From Opitutia bacterium UBA7441 (GTDB lineage: Bacteria; Verrucomicrobiota; Verrucomicrobiia; Opitutales; Coraliomargaritaceae): 51,966 bases of DNA. Where the stretch lies: contig DLQD01000139.1 of the NCBI GenBank assembly GCA_002480015.1, positions 1 through 51,966 on the forward strand, in the 5' to 3' direction. Of the stretch, positions 15,528-26,900 are shown one piece after another. Under the pieces are notes generated by a model that made no database searches, was not told the origin of the DNA, and saw only the letters and a list, made by a program, of their open reading frames with translations. The first letter of the stretch is position 1; the number at the start of each line of letters is the position of its first letter. The position numbers and the translations under genes were made by a program.

Positions 15528-18500
15528 ATGCCCAAAAAACTCCATTTTTCTTTAAGCGGCTTGAAAAAGGTAGTGTGCCTCACACTCGTTTGCTTGGGTC
15601 AACAACTCGCCTGCGGAGAGGCGATGCTGCAGTATTTCAACACTGACTGGGCGGAGATCACCCGCAAGATGCCGGAACTGGCTGAAGCGGGTTACTCTTC
15701 ACTTTGGCTACCGCCACCCACCAAAGGCAGTGGTGGCCTTTCCGTTGGCTACGATCTCTGGGATCCTTTTGATCTCGGAAGCAAGGATCAACGCAATACG
15801 GTGCGCACTCGCTATGGCACTGAGGCGGAACTGTTGGATTTGGTCAAAACCGCCCATCGCTTCGGTATACGGGTCTACTTTGATAACATTATGAACCACC
15901 GGGCCTTCGACATCCCGGGCTTTAATGAAGACACGCCGATCGACGTCTACCCCGGCATGGTACCGGAGGACTTCCACCTGCGTAGCACACAGGAGGGCTT
16001 TTACCGTAAGTGGGACAACACCCGCGACTGGAACAGCGCCTGGCAAGTGCAGCACCTCGGCCTCGCCGACCTGATCGATATCGCGCAGGAACCCGGCACG
16101 ACGAACTTCAACTTTGGGCCTAACGAAGGAGACACTTTTCCGAAGATTAAGTTCATCCGCGATCTCGACCGCCCCGAGCAATATTACTACGATAAAGACT
16201 TTAACTATATCGGTTTCGGTGGCCTCCTCACGCTTGCAGAAGGCCTCCTTAACGACGAAGGCAACCTGAACCCGAACAAGGCACAAATCAAAAGTCGTGC
16301 ACAGCAATATCTACAAGACAACAGCTCCGCCTACGAGGAGTATGTAGAAGCCTACCTCAATCGCGCCGCCCGCTGGTTAATGGATCGCACCAAAGCCGAC
16401 GGCCTCCGACTCGACGCAGTCAAACATATCCGGGCAGACTTTTTCGGCGCAACTTTTGGCGATGGCAAAGACTTCGACGACTACGGCTACCTCGGCCAAG
16501 TTCAGCGCCAGTTCAATATCACTCGTGGCTTCAGTGACAGTAACCACCGTGACACTGTATTCAACACCGAGGCCCCGCGCGACGATGCCATGGTCTTCGG
16601 AGAGCACCTCGGCGAGCCCCCTGGCTACGGCCCCTACTTCGATGCCGGCATGCGCTTGGTCGACAATCCGCTGCGCACGGAGTTTAATAACAGACTAGGT
16701 AGCCCTTTCAACGGACTCAACGGCTTCGACAACCCAGGTGCCGGCGGCTTCGCCCCAGAGCTCACAGTCATGCACGCGCAAAGCCATGACAGCGACTTCG
16801 CCGCCCGCCGTGAGCTTCAGCACGCCATGTATTTTACCCGCGCCGGTCTGGGCCTTCTCTACACCGATGGCAACTATCAGGCAGAAACCCTCGGCGAATC
16901 AGGCGGTGCTTTTCCCCGCCACTCCAATACATCTTTCCTAGGCCAGTGGGACGATGCCCGCGTGCCAAACCTACTTTACATCCACGAGCAATTCGCCCGT
17001 GGCTATCAACAGGGCAAATGGTCCGACGACGATGTCGTCATCTACGAACGCATCGATAAGCGCGAAAATGGCAGCATGAGCGACGGCGATGGCGTTGCCC
17101 TGCTTTTTATGCTCAACGACAATTATGCGGACGGACAAGGCCGCTCCTTCGACACCAGTTTTCCCGCAACACCCGGCGGAAGCGACGCTTACCTCTACAA
17201 CTACTCGACCTACGGCGGCGGCTTTTACAAATACGCATCTGAAATCGTCAATGGCTCGACACTCATTCCGCCTGGCGGCTACTTCGCCTTCTCATGGAAA
17301 AACCCCGACCCCTCTATCCTTTGGGCAAACTCCGGCGGACGCCCACTCACCATCTATGAAAACGGCATCGAAGTCGACACTGTCGATGTAACCCGCCGCG
17401 ATGGGCCGAATGGTGATGCAGACTTCCATGGAGACACCCTGCCCTTCAGCAGCCAGCCGATCATCAGTAATCCGGAGAACGACGACTATACCTACACCGC
17501 GACCATCCCTCGCGTGACCAATGGCAGCGCGGTCAACTTCGTCGCCCGTGTCGACGGTTCCGCCGAAAACGTGCTTCTCAAACTCGACGGGGGCATCGAC
17601 CTCAACGATACCAACCACTCCGGCGGTGACCCGCGTGATCATCCGCCCGCACTGGCCACCGATACTTTTCTCGGCTACGAGCAAGCCTTCTTTGTCGATC
17701 GGATCGGCCCCGAAAAATTCGCTGCGAGCGACAGCAGCCGTTGCATCTTCGGCAGCGCTGGGGCCGAAACCTACACAGTTGGAGCCGCCACGACCGAAGG
17801 CTTCGGAACTAATCCGCAAGAGGCGGCAGCCGCTACCTTCGTCTTGCACGACCCCACCGCAGGATTCGAGGGCTGGATACCGAATGACGGCGCACTCGCC
17901 ACCGACACTCAACTCTATCAAACGGGCACATCCACCATCATTTGGGCCAAAACTAACAGTGTCGGTGCCGGATTTCAGGCCTTCGTTTACTACACCACCG
18001 ACGGTTCCAACCCTGAAGGCGCCGCCGGATGGGGACGCGGAAGCACCCAAGTCGCTGAAGCCTTCTATGTAATCCCCAACACCGACGACGGCAACAACTG
18101 GTGGCGGGCTGAAATCAACCCCAGCCCTGTCGGCACTCTGAAATACAAAATCGGCATCTATAAGACTTTTCAACCCAGTATCTTCCCTTCTGCGGGTAGC
18201 GAAGTAGCCCTCAAGACGAAGATGATGACCACCTTCCAGTCAACCGATCGTGATCTCACTACAGTCACCGTGCGCCCACATAATGATTATGGAGTGAGTG
18301 AAACCGGCCTATCCGAAGGCATGCACATGATCGCGGCCCGCGCCTTCTTGCAACGCCCCGGTCAAGCTTCCATCTACAACACCTTCAAGCAGACTTTTTA
18401 TTACGATACCGAACGTCCTCAAGGCGAGATACGCTTCCCCGAGAACGACAACGACAGCATCGGCGGCTCGCGCTATGGCGTTGTCGTCCGCACCGACGCC

Positions 18501-21500
18501 ACCGTCGAAGAAGTCTGGTATCGTATCGAAGATTCAGATACATCTAACGACGACATCAATACCGGCGGATCGAACGGCAACGGCAACGGGTTTGAACCCT
18601 TTGTCGACACCAACCAGAACGGCACGCGCGACGCCGGCGAAAGCTACGAAGACCTCAACGGTAACGACCAGTGGGATACCAATCTGACTCAAATCTGGGT
18701 GCGCGCGAACGAACTCACGCCGAGCTTGTTGATCGAGCCCTCTGATCCAGCGCACCGGAAAGAGTGGCGTTTCGACTATGTCAACGTACCCTCCAGCGGC
18801 AGCGCTGATATCAAAGTGCGCCTGCGCGAGCTCTCCTCCTCGACCTTCGAAGACTTCTCCCTCAGTGACGAAAACGGCCACTACACGACTCTCACGCGTT
18901 CCGTGAATACCGCCGGACCAGACGAGCGCGTATTCATCGCCTTTCCTTCGCAAGACCGTCAGATCGTTGACAGCAGCTACACCATGAAGGTCTACTTCAG
19001 TAAGTCGCTCGCGGACGGGTTGAGTGAAACGCAGCTGATCGACCGCTTCCTAATTAGCATCGGCAGTACTGAAGCGAACGACGCCGGCGAAGCACAAAGC
19101 CGGGACGACTATACCATCGTTTACAACGAAACGAGTGACTACCATGCCCTCGCTTACCAGTTGCCCAACCTTTACAACGACGTGCCCGACTACGATCACA
19201 AGATCACTGTCACGCATGATAGACCCTCCCCGGCGACGGACTTTGAGGCCACTCGCATCGTCCGTGCGCTTCCCGTTACCACACCGCGTGTGCTCATCGT
19301 CAATCCTCCCGAACTCGGTTCCGACGGACGCCCCTACGAAATCATCCTGCCGGACGTGCCCACTCCCAGCGCGGACCAACGGCAGTTCACGATCCAAGTC
19401 GCAACCAATACGGACGCCACCCATGTCTCCCTGAGCTTCGTCAACCTGCGCGGCTCCAGCATCAGCCCACCGACGACCGTCATCGAAGGCAACAGCCAGC
19501 TCTGGGACTTCACTTGGTCGGACATAGCCGAAGGCACTTATCGCTTCACCGCCACCGTCACTGCACCCGGCGGCTCGGCCACTGCCGATCGCAACACAAA
19601 GGTTATCTTCCGCGAACTCGTCGAAGAGGATGGTGTCGACACCGACGATGATGACGACGGCCTCCTCGACGGCGATGAAAATACCGCCCAGTTCCTACCC
19701 AATCAAAGTCCAGATGGCGGCATTACCCCCGCCCCTAAGCCCAACCCCGAACAATGGACTAACGGAGAAGTGCACATCTACTACGCGTACGGTAAATCCA
19801 ACCCGCTGTCACCCGACAGCGATGGCGACGGCCTTCCCGACGGCCTCGAAGTCGGCTGGCGTAACTCCACTGGCGATCCACCCACCGATGCCAGTGCGGA
19901 TACTGATGGCGACGGCTTCGCTAACTTCATCGGCGACCTCGATCCGCCTTTCTACAACACCCTCGACAACTTCGACAGCGTCCCCGACATCGACAGCCAG
20001 AGCCTCGGCGGCGACCGCGCCCGCCAAGCCGCCGGCTCCGTCACCGACCCCTCCAACCCTGATACCGATGGCGACGGCCTGCCCGACGGTGTTGAAGACG
20101 CCAACCGCAACGGCTGGGTCGACGGCGATGGGGAGGCCTTGCCCACCACCTTTAATCCGTTTCTAGCCCGCGACTGGCCGGACGGGGTCATCCAACCCGG
20201 TGAGACGTGGACGGAAACTGACCCCAACAATCCCGACACCGATGGCGACGGCGCTAATGACGGCTTCAGCGAAGACAGCAACTTCGACGGCGCCATCGAA
20301 GGCGATACAAATGCCAACCGCGTCTACGATCCGGGGGAATCCTGGAGCGAAACTGACCCACTCAATGACGACAGCGACGGCGACGGCCTGCCCGACGGCT
20401 GGGAAATCGATAACGGGCTCGACCCACTCGACAACGGGATCGACAACTTCAGGACTGCGGCAGTTAACGATCCACAGACCTACACTCACTCCACTCTCGG
20501 CGAACTCCCACGCAACGGCGGTGGCGATGACCCCGACGAAGATGGCTTCACCAACGCGCAGGAGCTCGTAAACGGCACGCGCCCACTCGAGGACGACAAC
20601 GTGCCCCCCCCTCCGCCTAACTCAATCATCATCGGCCCCGGCACAGATGACTCAGTGGGCAACGCCGCCAATCTCAACGAATTCACCGATTGGACAATCG
20701 ACGATCTTCTCGTACTCGACGAATACGAAGGCAACGGAACCAACAATCAAGGCACCGACACCTACCGCGCCTACGACGGTTTCGACAGCTCGCGCGACCT
20801 CGTTGCCTTCTACTTCCGCGATGGAGGTGGCGACGGCAAACTCTACTTCCGCTTTGACTATCAAGACCTACAAGCCTTCGCAGAGGAAGGTAATCTCGAC
20901 ACCTATGTTGTCATAGACACGGGCAACACTGCGGTCGGTGAATCAGCTCTACCCGAAGACCTCGATACCCGCACTCAGATGAAGTGGGAAGTGCTCGTCG
21001 CCATCTACCAAACCGATAACGGAGCCGTCTATGTCGATACCGATTCAGGTAACAACACCACCGCCATCGGCGAAGACGTCTTTTCAAAAGGCGTCGTTCG
21101 CCGCACGCAATCGAGCGCAAACGGATTCGGACAGGCCTACTTCAACTCCGAACTCGATTCGATGGAAGCCTCCATTAGCCGCCAGGCTCTGCTCGATGCG
21201 GGATGGAACGGCAATCCCGAAACGCTCAACTTCCAAGTTTTCACGACCCGAGACGGCACCAATAATTCTCCATCGCCCGGGCTCGGCGACATCGGCGGGC
21301 GTAGTGATATTCGTGATACAATCTACGACGATTTCATCGCCTCCGCTTACTTCCGCGATCAGAGTCAAATCGCAGGCGACAAGAGTGTGCTCTACAGCTG
21401 GTTCAGTCGCAGTGGCTCCAACGACCGGGGTAAGCGCGCCAAGGTCGCCCTCATCGCTCACGGCAATCAACCCATCCGCGCCGCCAACGAAATGCACGAG

Positions 21501-23936
21501 CGTATCAATGACGACGCTAGCGCTGGGTACTACCGACTGATCGACGCGCACGAGGCTTTTAGCGCTCCGGTCAATCTACACATTACACCCACTCTCGCCT
21601 CGGCTCTGCAGTGGGCAGCCGTCGACCCCGCATTGAATAAGCCCTGGCGTGATGGACCAACCCTGAATGCCCGCATTGCTAGCCTGCTTTTATCTGGCGA
21701 GGGCATGCTCTTCGGCACCACCTTTGCCGACCAGGTGATTCCCTTTGCTTCCACCGCGTTTACCCAGGATAGTGTTGACCTGGCTGACGGTGTCTTGAGC
21801 GACATCTATAACACAGCACCCTCTTCCAACGTCTTCTGGCCGGCCGAACGCGTGGTCGACGATGGCGTACTCGCCACCATTCACTCCATGGGCTATAGCT
21901 ATACTGTGGTCGATCAGATGCGTCACTTCTTCAAATGGTTCGGTCGCACTCAAGCCCTCGGTCAGTCGGGCTACCAGATCAACGAGGTTAACAATGTCGG
22001 CCTCTTTCCCATACATGACTTCGCCAGCACATTCCGATTCTTAAACGAAGACAATGGCCTCAACCTCCCACTCCGTGAACTCCTCAGTCGCCGCGCCCGC
22101 AGCGGCTCCCAAGACCAAGTGCTTAGCCTACTCAGCGATTGGGAGGATTTTCGTAACCGCTCCCAGGCTGACGCTTATGACCTCAACCTCCGCTGGCTGG
22201 CCAACCGCCCCTGGATCGAGCTTGTCACCCTCGACGATGTCGCTGCCGGCGAGATCGATCTCTCCCAACCCGCCGACGGCTCCGGCGACAACTGGAGCTC
22301 CGTCGATCGCGGCACAGGGCAGAGCCTCCAACGCACCGCGAAGGACTTTATAGATCACGCTACCCAGGAAGACTACAGCAACTGGTACAACGGCCAAAGC
22401 GGCCGCGAAGAGGGCCTCGCCAATAAACTCTTCGAAATCCGTTCCGGCGTCGACCTGCCTGATAGTTTCGGCCAAGTCGGCATCGACGGAATCGCCGACG
22501 CTACCTGGACGGAAGTCGACGCCATCGCCAACACCAACACCGCTAAGCTTGGCCGCACCGCCGCGCACGCTGCTATGTTCGTGACCGCATTTCACGAACA
22601 GCAAAATAACGACCTGAGCAAATTCTCCACTGGCACTTATATCTACCCAGACACCGACTTTAACAATCTGGCCGATTTCTCCAAACTCGCTCAATCACAA
22701 ATGCGCTTCGCCGCACTCTACAAACGTGTCGATGCCTGGGCAGCAGGCCCACCCGCCAGCGCGACGACAAGCGCCGAAGATGTCGACCTCGATGGAGAGA
22801 ACGAATACCTGCTCTACAACGCCACCGCCTTCGCCATTTTTGAAGCAATCGGCGGGCGCTGCATTGCCGCCTTCTCGCGTAATCCGGCCACCGGAGCCGT
22901 CTACCAAATCATCGGTAGCCAGCCCACCTACGCCGGAAGCCAGACCGAAGACGAAGGCAGGGCTAATGCCGAAAACAGCGAAATTGGTGCACGCCGCACT
23001 TCCGCCTTTAAGGACTGGTTTGCTGACGGCGCGGGCGGCGGTACCACCCAATATGTCAACAGCCTCTACGCAGTGGCCCCCAGCGGCAACGACGGCTGGA
23101 CCTTCACTGCGCCCGGCGGACACATCGTTAAAACAATCACTCTCGATGATGCACTCCCTGAGCTGCAAGCCGACTACCTTCTCAATGGCACCGATGTCGA
23201 CAAAATCTACGTCCGCTACGGGCTCTCCCCCAACCTCTGGAATCTGATCAGCCGAGGCCAATACGACCTCGACCCACTCAGCGTATCCGCTGGGCGGATA
23301 CGACTCGCCAACCGCGGCGGTAGCGAGCCTGTCGTCGCTCAAGTCACCTATGACGCCAACACAGTTTTCGTAGGCGACGCTGTCGATGATTCAATCGGCG
23401 TCACCGAGTGGGATGCGCTCAATATGCGCAACCAGGCCCTGGTCCACCAAGTTGAGCTGACCAACGTGGACGGCCAGAACAACTTCAGCATGAGCCTGAC
23501 TCTCGAGAGCGGCTGGACTGATACCGATGGCGATGATCTGCCCAACTGGTGGGAACTCGACAACGGCCTCGATCCCAACGACAAGACCGGCATCAACGGC
23601 AACGACGGCAACGACGACGGCGACACCTACAGCAACTTCGAAGAATACGTCCTCGGCCTCGACCCGGGAGTGGCGGAGTTCAACCGTCGACCCAGCGGCC
23701 TAGTTGAAAGCAACGGCAGCGGCGGCTTCACTATCACCTTCCCCGTCCTCGCAGGCCGCAGCTACCGCATCTGGTATGTCGATGATCTGACTCAAACCTG
23801 GCAACCCGCCGGTGCGAGCTTCTCCATCACCGAGAGCGATCCCGCTCATGTCTGGACCGACGACGGCAACCAAACCACTCCCAACCCCAGCACTGTTGAC
23901 CACCGATTCTACAAGATCGAGATCACACGACCCTAA
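15528..23936 (+). CDS. giant secreted multidomain alpha-glucan enzyme: GH13, Ca-binding repeats, DOMON-like module, GH57-like domain
   Basis: A 2802-aa exported protein (signal peptide about residues 1-31). Domain order: (1) GH13 barrel at about 32-500 with IMNHR (H124), GLRLDAVKH (D296), MVFGEHLG (E359) and HAQSHDSD (D421), so a full catalytic triad. (2) Ig/CBM-like beta modules to about 1365. (3) Acidic DxDGDGLPDG repeats, thrombospondin-3-like calcium binders, at about 1368-1692. (4) A glucodextranase-C/DOMON-like binding module at about 1705-1945. (5) A GH57-like region from 1958 with HGNQP (H1978), FWPAER (E2107, at the place of the amylopullulanase nucleophile) and LLSDWEDF (D2204, at the place of the acid/base), plus a beta-sandwich. 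(6) A last calcium repeat and a C-terminal beta domain. It likely cuts alpha-1,4 and perhaps alpha-1,6 bonds. First gene of a three-gene run. Confidence 0.88.
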   Translation: MPKKLHFSLSGLKKVVCLTLVCLGQQLACGEAMLQYFNTDWAEITRKMPELAEAGYSSLWLPPPTKGSGGLSVGYDLWDPFDLGSKDQRNTVRTRYGTEAELLDLVKTAHRFGIRVYFDNIMNHRAFDIPGFNEDTPIDVYPGMVPEDFHLRSTQEGFYRKWDNTRDWNSAWQVQHLGLADLIDIAQEPGTTNFNFGPNEGDTFPKIKFIRDLDRPEQYYYDKDFNYIGFGGLLTLAEGLLNDEGNLNPNKAQIKSRAQQYLQDNSSAYEEYVEAYLNRAARWLMDRTKADGLRLDAVKHIRADFFGATFGDGKDFDDYGYLGQVQRQFNITRGFSDSNHRDTVFNTEAPRDDAMVFGEHLGEPPGYGPYFDAGMRLVDNPLRTEFNNRLGSPFNGLNGFDNPGAGGFAPELTVMHAQSHDSDFAARRELQHAMYFTRAGLGLLYTDGNYQAETLGESGGAFPRHSNTSFLGQWDDARVPNLLYIHEQFARGYQQGKWSDDDVVIYERIDKRENGSMSDGDGVALLFMLNDNYADGQGRSFDTSFPATPGGSDAYLYNYSTYGGGFYKYASEIVNGSTLIPPGGYFAFSWKNPDPSILWANSGGRPLTIYENGIEVDTVDVTRRDGPNGDADFHGDTLPFSSQPIISNPENDDYTYTATIPRVTNGSAVNFVARVDGSAENVLLKLDGGIDLNDTNHSGGDPRDHPPALATDTFLGYEQAFFVDRIGPEKFAASDSSRCIFGSAGAETYTVGAATTEGFGTNPQEAAAATFVLHDPTAGFEGWIPNDGALATDTQLYQTGTSTIIWAKTNSVGAGFQAFVYYTTDGSNPEGAAGWGRGSTQVAEAFYVIPNTDDGNNWWRAEINPSPVGTLKYKIGIYKTFQPSIFPSAGSEVALKTKMMTTFQSTDRDLTTVTVRPHNDYGVSETGLSEGMHMIAARAFLQRPGQASIYNTFKQTFYYDTERPQGEIRFPENDNDSIGGSRYGVVVRTDATVEEVWYRIEDSDTSNDDINTGGSNGNGNGFEPFVDTNQNGTRDAGESYEDLNGNDQWDTNLTQIWVRANELTPSLLIEPSDPAHRKEWRFDYVNVPSSGSADIKVRLRELSSSTFEDFSLSDENGHYTTLTRSVNTAGPDERVFIAFPSQDRQIVDSSYTMKVYFSKSLADGLSETQLIDRFLISIGSTEANDAGEAQSRDDYTIVYNETSDYHALAYQLPNLYNDVPDYDHKITVTHDRPSPATDFEATRIVRALPVTTPRVLIVNPPELGSDGRPYEIILPDVPTPSADQRQFTIQVATNTDATHVSLSFVNLRGSSISPPTTVIEGNSQLWDFTWSDIAEGTYRFTATVTAPGGSATADRNTKVIFRELVEEDGVDTDDDDDGLLDGDENTAQFLPNQSPDGGITPAPKPNPEQWTNGEVHIYYAYGKSNPLSPDSDGDGLPDGLEVGWRNSTGDPPTDASADTDGDGFANFIGDLDPPFYNTLDNFDSVPDIDSQSLGGDRARQAAGSVTDPSNPDTDGDGLPDGVEDANRNGWVDGDGEALPTTFNPFLARDWPDGVIQPGETWTETDPNNPDTDGDGANDGFSEDSNFDGAIEGDTNANRVYDPGESWSETDPLNDDSDGDGLPDGWEIDNGLDPLDNGIDNFRTAAVNDPQTYTHSTLGELPRNGGGDDPDEDGFTNAQELVNGTRPLEDDNVPPPPPNSIIIGPGTDDSVGNAANLNEFTDWTIDDLLVLDEYEGNGTNNQGTDTYRAYDGFDSSRDLVAFYFRDGGGDGKLYFRFDYQDLQAFAEEGNLDTYVVIDTGNTAVGESALPEDLDTRTQMKWEVLVAIYQTDNGAVYVDTDSGNNTTAIGEDVFSKGVVRRTQSSANGFGQAYFNSELDSMEASISRQALLDAGWNGNPETLNFQVFTTRDGTNNSPSPGLGDIGGRSDIRDTIYDDFIASAYFRDQSQIAGDKSVLYSWFSRSGSNDRGKRAKVALIAHGNQPIRAANEMHERINDDASAGYYRLIDAHEAFSAPVNLHITPTLASALQWAAVDPALNKPWRDGPTLNARIASLLLSGEGMLFGTTFADQVIPFASTAFTQDSVDLADGVLSDIYNTAPSSNVFWPAERVVDDGVLATIHSMGYSYTVVDQMRHFFKWFGRTQALGQSGYQINEVNNVGLFPIHDFASTFRFLNEDNGLNLPLRELLSRRARSGSQDQVLSLLSDWEDFRNRSQADAYDLNLRWLANRPWIELVTLDDVAAGEIDLSQPADGSGDNWSSVDRGTGQSLQRTAKDFIDHATQEDYSNWYNGQSGREEGLANKLFEIRSGVDLPDSFGQVGIDGIADATWTEVDAIANTNTAKLGRTAAHAAMFVTAFHEQQNNDLSKFSTGTYIYPDTDFNNLADFSKLAQSQMRFAALYKRVDAWAAGPPASATTSAEDVDLDGENEYLLYNATAFAIFEAIGGRCIAAFSRNPATGAVYQIIGSQPTYAGSQTEDEGRANAENSEIGARRTSAFKDWFADGAGGGTTQYVNSLYAVAPSGNDGWTFTAPGGHIVKTITLDDALPELQADYLLNGTDVDKIYVRYGLSPNLWNLISRGQYDLDPLSVSAGRIRLANRGGSEPVVAQVTYDANTVFVGDAVDDSIGVTEWDALNMRNQALVHQVELTNVDGQNNFSMSLTLESGWTDTDGDDLPNWWELDNGLDPNDKTGINGNDGNDDGDTYSNFEEYVLGLDPGVAEFNRRPSGLVESNGSGGFTITFPVLAGRSYRIWYVDDLTQTWQPAGASFSITESDPAHVWTDDGNQTTPNPSTVDHRFYKIEITRP
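19629..20606 (+). repeat. in-gene tandem array of DxDGDGLPDG-coding calcium-binding repeats
   Basis: Within the giant enzyme gene at least six acidic units follow each other. Near-identical DNA cores (GATGGCGACGGCCTKCCCGA) occur near 19822, 20069 and 20381, with variants at 19905 and 20243. The units resemble thrombospondin type-3/dockerin-like calcium loops and form a spacer between the GH13 and GH57-like halves. The DNA similarity could allow length change by recombination. Confidence 0.75.
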
Positions 23937-23941
23937 ACAAG

Positions 23942-26900
23942 ATGAAAAAGAACTATCTCTTTCTGGTAATACTATTTCTCAACTTTATAGGGATTCAGCT
24001 TTATGCTCAGCTCGGCACAGTCTGGCATATTCCTACTGCAGGCCAGGAGGGCATCCCCTCATCAATGCGCGATCCGTTTTTCCCCGGCGCGGACGAAAGC
24101 GCCACTTTTTACCAAGGGGTGTGGAAAGGCGATGGAGCCAACCAAACAGGAGGCTCCCTGCTCTACCGCTTTAATCAGGGCACCTGGCAGTCAGAAACGC
24201 TTACTTTTCACTCAAATGTAGGCGAGGATACGGGTAGCCACAATCAATTCTGGATAGCCGTATTTAGTATGCCCTCCAACCCTGGAGACGTAGTCGATTA
24301 TTACTTCAAAGTCACCTTCGACAATCGCGAAGAAACCTATCTCTTCGGCAACAACTCGACAACAGGCGCGGAGATTAATGCCCAGTCACAGCCGATCTCT
24401 TTAACGGTTTCTTATCCGACACCCAGTCTAACAGTCAACGGCATCAATTCCGATTATTCTAAATCAAACTACTATATTGACGAGAACAATGACACCGTTT
24501 TCCCGGTTATTGAGTTACGGATGAACCCGAATTTCGGCACCGTCGACAGCGTGCAAATTTTCACAAACCTGAATAACCGGGATCGCGCGAACGATGATTT
24601 TAATAACGACGGCATTGAAGACGGAATTATACCTGTAGATGGCAATCTCATTACGACAGAAGACACAGATGCCTATTTTCAAGCCTACGAGATGACGGAT
24701 AGTGACTCTGACGGCACCTATGAACTCGATCTGACAGTCAATAAAACGGGCGCCTACCGCATCACCGGTCGTTACCGCGTGAACCCTACCGACGATTGGA
24801 TCTGGTTAGGAGAATCAGGCATCCGAGACCACGCTGTCATCGTCGCACCCAATGCCGCACGCGACATGCGAATGTATGAACTTCACGTAGCCAACTCCAA
24901 TGCGACCGGCCCTACATTTACAGAACGCGGCACTTTTGAGGATCTCTACGACCCGAATGAGCGCATCAATATTGATTGGCTCAACAAACTCGGTATTAAT
25001 TGGATTTGGTTCCAACCTTTTCATCCTCAAGGGCTGGAAGGCCGGCAAACCGATCCCGCGACCAGCACGGAATATGACCCCGGTAGCCCCTACTCTATCC
25101 GCAACTTCTGGGAAATTAATCCGCTCTACACGACAAACTATGATGGCTCTCTTTCAGACCCGGTGGCCAACCCGACGAATTATAGCGCCGCGATGACCGC
25201 GTTTCAGAACTTCGCCTCAGCAGCCGATGCTGGTAATGTCCAGCTCATGCTGGATTTCCCTTTTAACCATACGGCGCCAGATGTAGTCCTCGGTCAAAAG
25301 GGTGTGGAGATTTTTGCCGATAGCGGGAACCCTGGCGCATGGACAGCGGGAGATAAAATTAGCGACCGTGTTCCTCAATTTTTCTCGACCGACGGATCCG
25401 AAGGAGCCTCAGCTTACAGCGCACCCGCTCAATCGGCCAGCAGCCTTGCAGTGGCTCCCGATCGCGACGACTTCGGCAAGTGGTCCGACGTGCGCGACGT
25501 GTTCTTTGGGCGTTATGCGACACTAGTAACGGGCTATCCGGGTGCCGATTCAAGTCGCGCTACTGTCCGCAACGAAGGCGATTGGATTGACTATACCAGC
25601 CTTGGAAGTGAGACGATCGGAGTCTGGAAATACTTTGGCGAAGTCCTCCCCTACTGGATCATCCAGTCCGGACATCGTGGCTATAATTCCACTGAGGATG
25701 AAGGTATTAATCGCGATACGCTGGACAATCAGGGAATTGATGGCCTGCGCAAAGACTTCGGTCAGGGTCTACCACCACAATGTATGGAATATATAATTAA
25801 CCGCACGCATGAGGTTAAATGGAATTTTGTTTTCATGACCGAAAGTTTAGATGGCGAGGAAATTACCTATCGGTCCAGCCGTCACTTCGCAGTGCTTAAC
25901 GAGAATATTGTCTTCCCACTACAGGCAGCTACGACGACATCCGGCTACCGAAACATCTTCGATGAACGTCGCAATGCCTACGGTCAGAGCCTAGTCCTCC
26001 TCAACAACACATCGCACGACGAAGCGCCCTATGCGGATTCCTGGGAAGCCCTCATCCGATATGCTACTGTATCCACCAATGATGGATCGCCGATGATTAT
26101 GTATGGCCAAGAAATCGGCGCTGGGCAGAAATTCCAAGACTCCCTGCCGCAGGGAGCCTTCGACTGGTATGAAAACAATTTTGCTAAAGACATTCCCAAC
26201 TTTAAGAAGTGGAATTCTATGCAGCCACAGTGGAATGCATGGACCAACAATGACCTGGGGGTGCAATTTCTCTACCCCGTATATTCCGGCATTGGTAAGG
26301 CGCGAGAATTCAGCCCAGCACTCCGCAGCTCTAACCGGTGGTATTTGAACCCAGCAGGAAGTTTGGATCCTGACCCGGATATCTTTGCCGTAGCCAAATA
26401 CACTGAGACGAATAAGCCTGTCGCTGAACAGGACCTTGTGCTCGCGTTCACCAATCTGGATCGCAACAATGCACAATCCAATACATTTGGCATTCCATCT
26501 AGCCTGGCCGATCTGATTGGCCTACAGTCTGGACGCAGCTACAACGCAAAGAACATCGCTGCTTACATTGGACGCAATAACGAGCAGTCAAATCGACGCG
26601 ACACATGGCTATGGGGGACTGGCTTTACACGAAGTGACCTCGTCGACAACGGGTTATTCGTCACATTGAATCCGGTTCCTTCAGATGACGCCACCTGGGA
26701 AACAGCCCCCTACGAAGCACAGTACCTGAAAATTTATGACGTCACCGCACCAGCAGCGACACCCGCCCAACCTTCGAAGCCTAAAGCTTACAACTACGAG
26801 ATCGGCACTGCAGCGACCTTCGACTGGGACGACCTGCCCGCTGACGCTGGCGGCGTGGTCCCGCACTACGAGGTCACTGTAACGATCAACGGCAGTGCAC

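Noticed and set aside
17292..18173. 293-codon open frame on the minus strand inside the giant enzyme gene, and similar ones at 15708-16307 and 22695-23342
   Set aside because: They mirror the codon pattern of the long GH13/GH57 gene, show no family motif and have no start signals. They are shadows of the coding strand.
18475..20166. Thr/Ser/Pro-rich plus-strand frames (e.g. 18475-18687, 19630-20166) resembling low-complexity secreted proteins
   Set aside because: They are +1 readings of the Asp/Gly-rich calcium-repeat region of the giant enzyme.
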